This document shows, in pieces, positions 53,691-55,716 of a DNA stretch of 55,716 nucleotides. The notes beneath the pieces are model-generated. The model had not been told where the DNA came from and ran no database searches. It saw only the letters and a list, made by a program, of their open reading frames with translations. The translations under genes were made by a program, and so were the position numbers. The DNA lies in the NCBI RefSeq assembly GCF_000953855.2, contig NZ_DF970209.1:4203-59918 (forward strand), given 5' to 3'. Source of the DNA: Mizugakiibacter sediminis (GTDB lineage: Bacteria > Pseudomonadota > Gammaproteobacteria > Xanthomonadales > Rhodanobacteraceae). The stretch's first letter is position 1. Each line of letters begins with the position of its first letter.

Positions 53691-54341
53691 TCAGCCGGCG
53701 CCGCGCCCGGCCGGCGCCGGCACGTTCTCGGGCACCACCGCGCCCGCGGACAGGATGAAGGCCATCGCCTGGTCGACGCTCCAGGCGGTCGCCGTCAATT
53801 GCTCGGTGGGCACCACTTCCAGATAGCCGCCGGTGGGGTTGGGCGTGGTCGGCACGTAGACGGCGGCCATCTCGCGGCCCTGCTCGTCGCGGAAGGTGCG
53901 GGTGACGAAACCGACCGCCTTCAGCGGCGCCGCGGGGAAATCCAGCAGCACCACGCGCTGCGTGCCCGACGGTTTGGTGCTCAGCACGCTCATCAGCTTC
54001 TTCGCGCCGCCGTAGATGGTGTGCACCATCGGGATGCGCTCCATCACGCGGTCGAGGCCGGCGAGGATGCGCTTGCCGAACACGCGCGAGGACAGGAAGC
54101 CCAGCGCGTACAGGAACAGCAGCGTGGCGACCAGCGCCAGCAGCGGCAGCAGCCAGCTGTGGCCCAGCGCCTCGCGCAGCGGCGGCGAGGCGACGTTCAG
54201 CAGTGCGGCGACCAGCGGCGCGCCGACGCCGGCGAGCAGACCGAAGATGAACTTGAACACCAGCCAGGTCACCCACAGCGGAATGAAGGTGAGCAGGCCG
54301 GTGATCAGATAGCGCTGGATGCGCAGCGAACGCAGGTTCAT
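53691..54341 (-). CDS. DUF502 membrane protein
   Basis: 216 residues. Two N-terminal membrane helices: LITGLLTFIPLWVTWLVFKF and SWLLPLLALVATLLFLYALG; the DUF502 hallmarks IPMVHTIYGGAKKLMSVL and VVLLDFPAAPLKAVGFVT follow, then the VPTTPNPTGGYLEVVP block. Function is not established; members sit in the inner membrane in many proteobacteria. Start at 54341 (MNLRSLRIQRYL); the stop of the SUMF1-like gene overlaps it as ATGA, so the two are coupled. Confidence 0.9.
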   Translation of the reverse strand: MNLRSLRIQRYLITGLLTFIPLWVTWLVFKFIFGLLAGVGAPLVAALLNVASPPLREALGHSWLLPLLALVATLLFLYALGFLSSRVFGKRILAGLDRVMERIPMVHTIYGGAKKLMSVLSTKPSGTQRVVLLDFPAAPLKAVGFVTRTFRDEQGREMAAVYVPTTPNPTGGYLEVVPTEQLTATAWSVDQAMAFILSAGAVVPENVPAPAGRGAG

Positions 54342-55716
54342 GGCGCGGCGGGGGGCGGCGGCAGGTGATCGGCGTCGACCTCGCGCAGCACGCGGAAGCC
54401 GACCGTGGTGTAGCCCATGTCCGGCGCGGCGTCGCCGCGGTGCTGCAGGTTGCCGTCGCCGTTGCCGTCGCGCCAGGACAGCCCGCGGTACCAGCGGCCC
54501 ACGCAACGCGTGTCGTCCTCGAACAGGCGGCGCAGCGCGCTGCCGCGCGCGCAGTCGGCGGTCCACTCGCTGGCGTTGCCGAGCAGGTCGTACACGCCGA
54601 GGTCGGAGGCGGCGAAGTGCGCGACGGGGGCGGTGTGCGGGAAGCCGTCGCCGCAGGCGAAGTGGTCGCCGCGGCGGCCCTCGCGGCTGGCGTCGGCGAC
54701 GTCGCCCAGCATGCAGGGGTTGCCGCTGCCGACGCCGCGGGCGACGTGCAGCCACTCGCGTTCGGTGGGCAGGCGGTAGCGCTGGCCGGTGCGCTGGCTC
54801 AGCCAGCGCGTGTAGGCGAGCGCGTCGCGCCAGCTCACGCACACCGCGGGATGATCGTTGGTCTGCGCGAAACCGGGGTCGTCCCAGGCGTAACGGCGCA
54901 GGCGCGAGAACGGGTTGAGCGGTTCCACGCAGCTGCCGGCGGCGTGGCCGGTGGCGCGCACGAACGCGGCGTACTGGCCGCGCGTGACCTCGGTGCGGCC
55001 GATCGCGTAGGCGTGGTCGATGCGGTCGCCGTCCCAGGCCGCCGGCACGAACACCATCGCCGGCCCGCCGGCGTCGGCGAACACCGTGCCGGGCTTGGGC
55101 ACGCGCGCGATCAGCTCGGCGAGGCCCTCGGCCTGGGCCGGCGCGCCGGGCTTGCCGCGCATCGCCGCGACCAGCGGCGCCAGGTCGTCGAGGCGGTCGC
55201 GGTCGAGCGCGCGCACGGCGTCGTTCACCGCGGCGGTGGCGGCGTCGCCGACACCGGCCTCGAACGCGTGCCAGCCCGGCTTGCCGCGCAGGCGACCCTG
55301 GTCGGCCAGGCGCTGCGCCTGTTCGTACAGCTCGCCGGCGGCGCCGCCTTCGCCGTCCTGCACCAGTTGCACGATGCGCTTGCCGAGCGCGTCGATCACG
55401 CCGAGCAGGCCGGCCTGCGCCTCGGCATTGCCGGGATAGGCGCGCAGCACGGCGAGGAAGCGTTCGGCGGCGTTGGCGCCGAGCGGCGCGACCAGCTTGC
55501 CCTTGGCCAGCAGGGCGTTGCCCTCGCGCAGCAGGGCGTCCATGGTCTCGGCGCCGAGCGCGGCTTCGGCGGGCGGAGTCGTCGCGGAGGCCGCGGGCAG
55601 GTCCGCCGCCGGCGCTTCGACCCGTGGCGCCGGCGGGAGCGCCGTCGTGGCGGCGGCGATGGGAGCCGGCGCGGGCGCGGCCGCCGGCGGCGCATGCGCC
55701 ACGCGTGCCAGCGCGG
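54338..55716 (-). CDS. SUMF1-fold (formylglycine-generating-enzyme-like) protein, 5' end missing
   Basis: At least 454 residues visible; the frame stays open to the window edge, so the N-terminus is missing. N-terminal: Ala/Pro low-complexity (residues 1-50), then a helical segment with Ala-rich repeats (about 50-205). C-terminal about 215-445 is a SUMF1 domain: AYAIGRTEVTRGQYAAFVRATG, AVCVSWRDALAYTRWLSQRTG, YRLPTEREWLHVARG, LLGNASEWTADC. The last block TTVGFRVLR lacks the two-Cys pair expected for a true formylglycine-generating enzyme. A structural or carbohydrate/peptide-binding role is more likely. Confidence 0.85.
   Translation of the reverse strand, partial: ALARVAHAPPAAAPAPAPIAAATTALPPAPRVEAPAADLPAASATTPPAEAALGAETMDALLREGNALLAKGKLVAPLGANAAERFLAVLRAYPGNAEAQAGLLGVIDALGKRIVQLVQDGEGGAAGELYEQAQRLADQGRLRGKPGWHAFEAGVGDAATAAVNDAVRALDRDRLDDLAPLVAAMRGKPGAPAQAEGLAELIARVPKPGTVFADAGGPAMVFVPAAWDGDRIDHAYAIGRTEVTRGQYAAFVRATGHAAGSCVEPLNPFSRLRRYAWDDPGFAQTNDHPAVCVSWRDALAYTRWLSQRTGQRYRLPTEREWLHVARGVGSGNPCMLGDVADASREGRRGDHFACGDGFPHTAPVAHFAASDLGVYDLLGNASEWTADCARGSALRRLFEDDTRCVGRWYRGLSWRDGNGDGNLQHRGDAAPDMGYTTVGFRVLREVDADHLPPPPAAP

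Noticed and set aside
54338-55716. A true formylglycine-generating enzyme
   Set aside because: The SUMF1 fold is present, but the C-terminal catalytic Cys pair is absent and no sulfatase gene is near.

Overview
The window is a chromosomal segment of very high GC (clearly above 65% by eye) from a gammaproteobacterium, most likely of the Xanthomonadales/Lysobacterales. The evidence is gene order and family content. There is a kdsD-kdsC-lptC-lptA-lptB-rpoN-hpf-ptsN-hprK-rapZ-EIIA-ptsH-ptsI cluster, an Rrf2-sufBCDSU operon that also carries a GNAT and a Rieske gene, an ibaG-murA pair, an Hda gene behind an AI-2E membrane protein, an amgK-murU pair, and several short palindromic intergenic repeats of the kind common in this group. 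I cannot name the genus from sequence alone. I saw no tRNA, rRNA, insertion sequence, prophage, CRISPR array or toxin-antitoxin pair. The region looks like core genome.

Layout. 1-3225: the end of a DUF4440-like gene, tsaB, and a YeiH-type exporter divergent from its LysR regulator. 3212-13670: one long leftward cluster that joins Kdo synthesis (kdsD, kdsC) and lipopolysaccharide export (lptC, lptA, lptB) to sigma-54 (rpoN), hibernation factor (hpf) and a regulatory PTS (ptsN, HPr kinase, rapZ, a mannose-type EIIA, HPr, EI) with no sugar permease. 13820-15344: ibaG and murA. 15465-18008: DUF3108, purN and purM, leftward. 18096-21581: a translationally coupled rightward run of DUF2066, CDP-alcohol phosphatidyltransferase, AI-2E protein and hda. 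21630-23884: GNAT, murU and amgK, leftward. 24049-26879: cysD and the fused cysNC, for sulfate activation. 27115-33914: the Rrf2-suf operon for Fe-S cluster assembly, behind a 29-bp palindromic operator.

33911-35994 holds a histidine kinase and OmpR-type regulator. 36156-39303 is a leftward accessory group: two HutD/Ves-like cupins, DUF3147, a GNAT, a small SET protein and a ComEA-like protein. 39495-48706 holds an M20 peptidase, a diheme cytochrome c, a rhomboid protease, a beta-CASP nuclease, ThpR, an M13 metallopeptidase and a secreted protein of unknown function. 48828-55716 holds rapA, a secreted M14 peptidase, a DUF502 membrane protein and a SUMF1-fold protein cut by the window edge.

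No wholly new multi-gene system stands out. The most interesting unexplained signals are non-coding: an orphan plus-strand terminator near 36128-36156 that suggests an unannotated small RNA; a long palindromic operator on the suf promoter; a perfect 8-bp palindrome next to the likely -10 of the M20 peptidase gene; a terminator-like hairpin placed directly before the ribosome binding site of the M14 peptidase gene; arrays with strict 7-nt periodicity, two of them arranged as inverted pairs; and two families of short REP-like palindromes. Operator, promoter and RNA calls are pattern-based inferences, not demonstrated functions.
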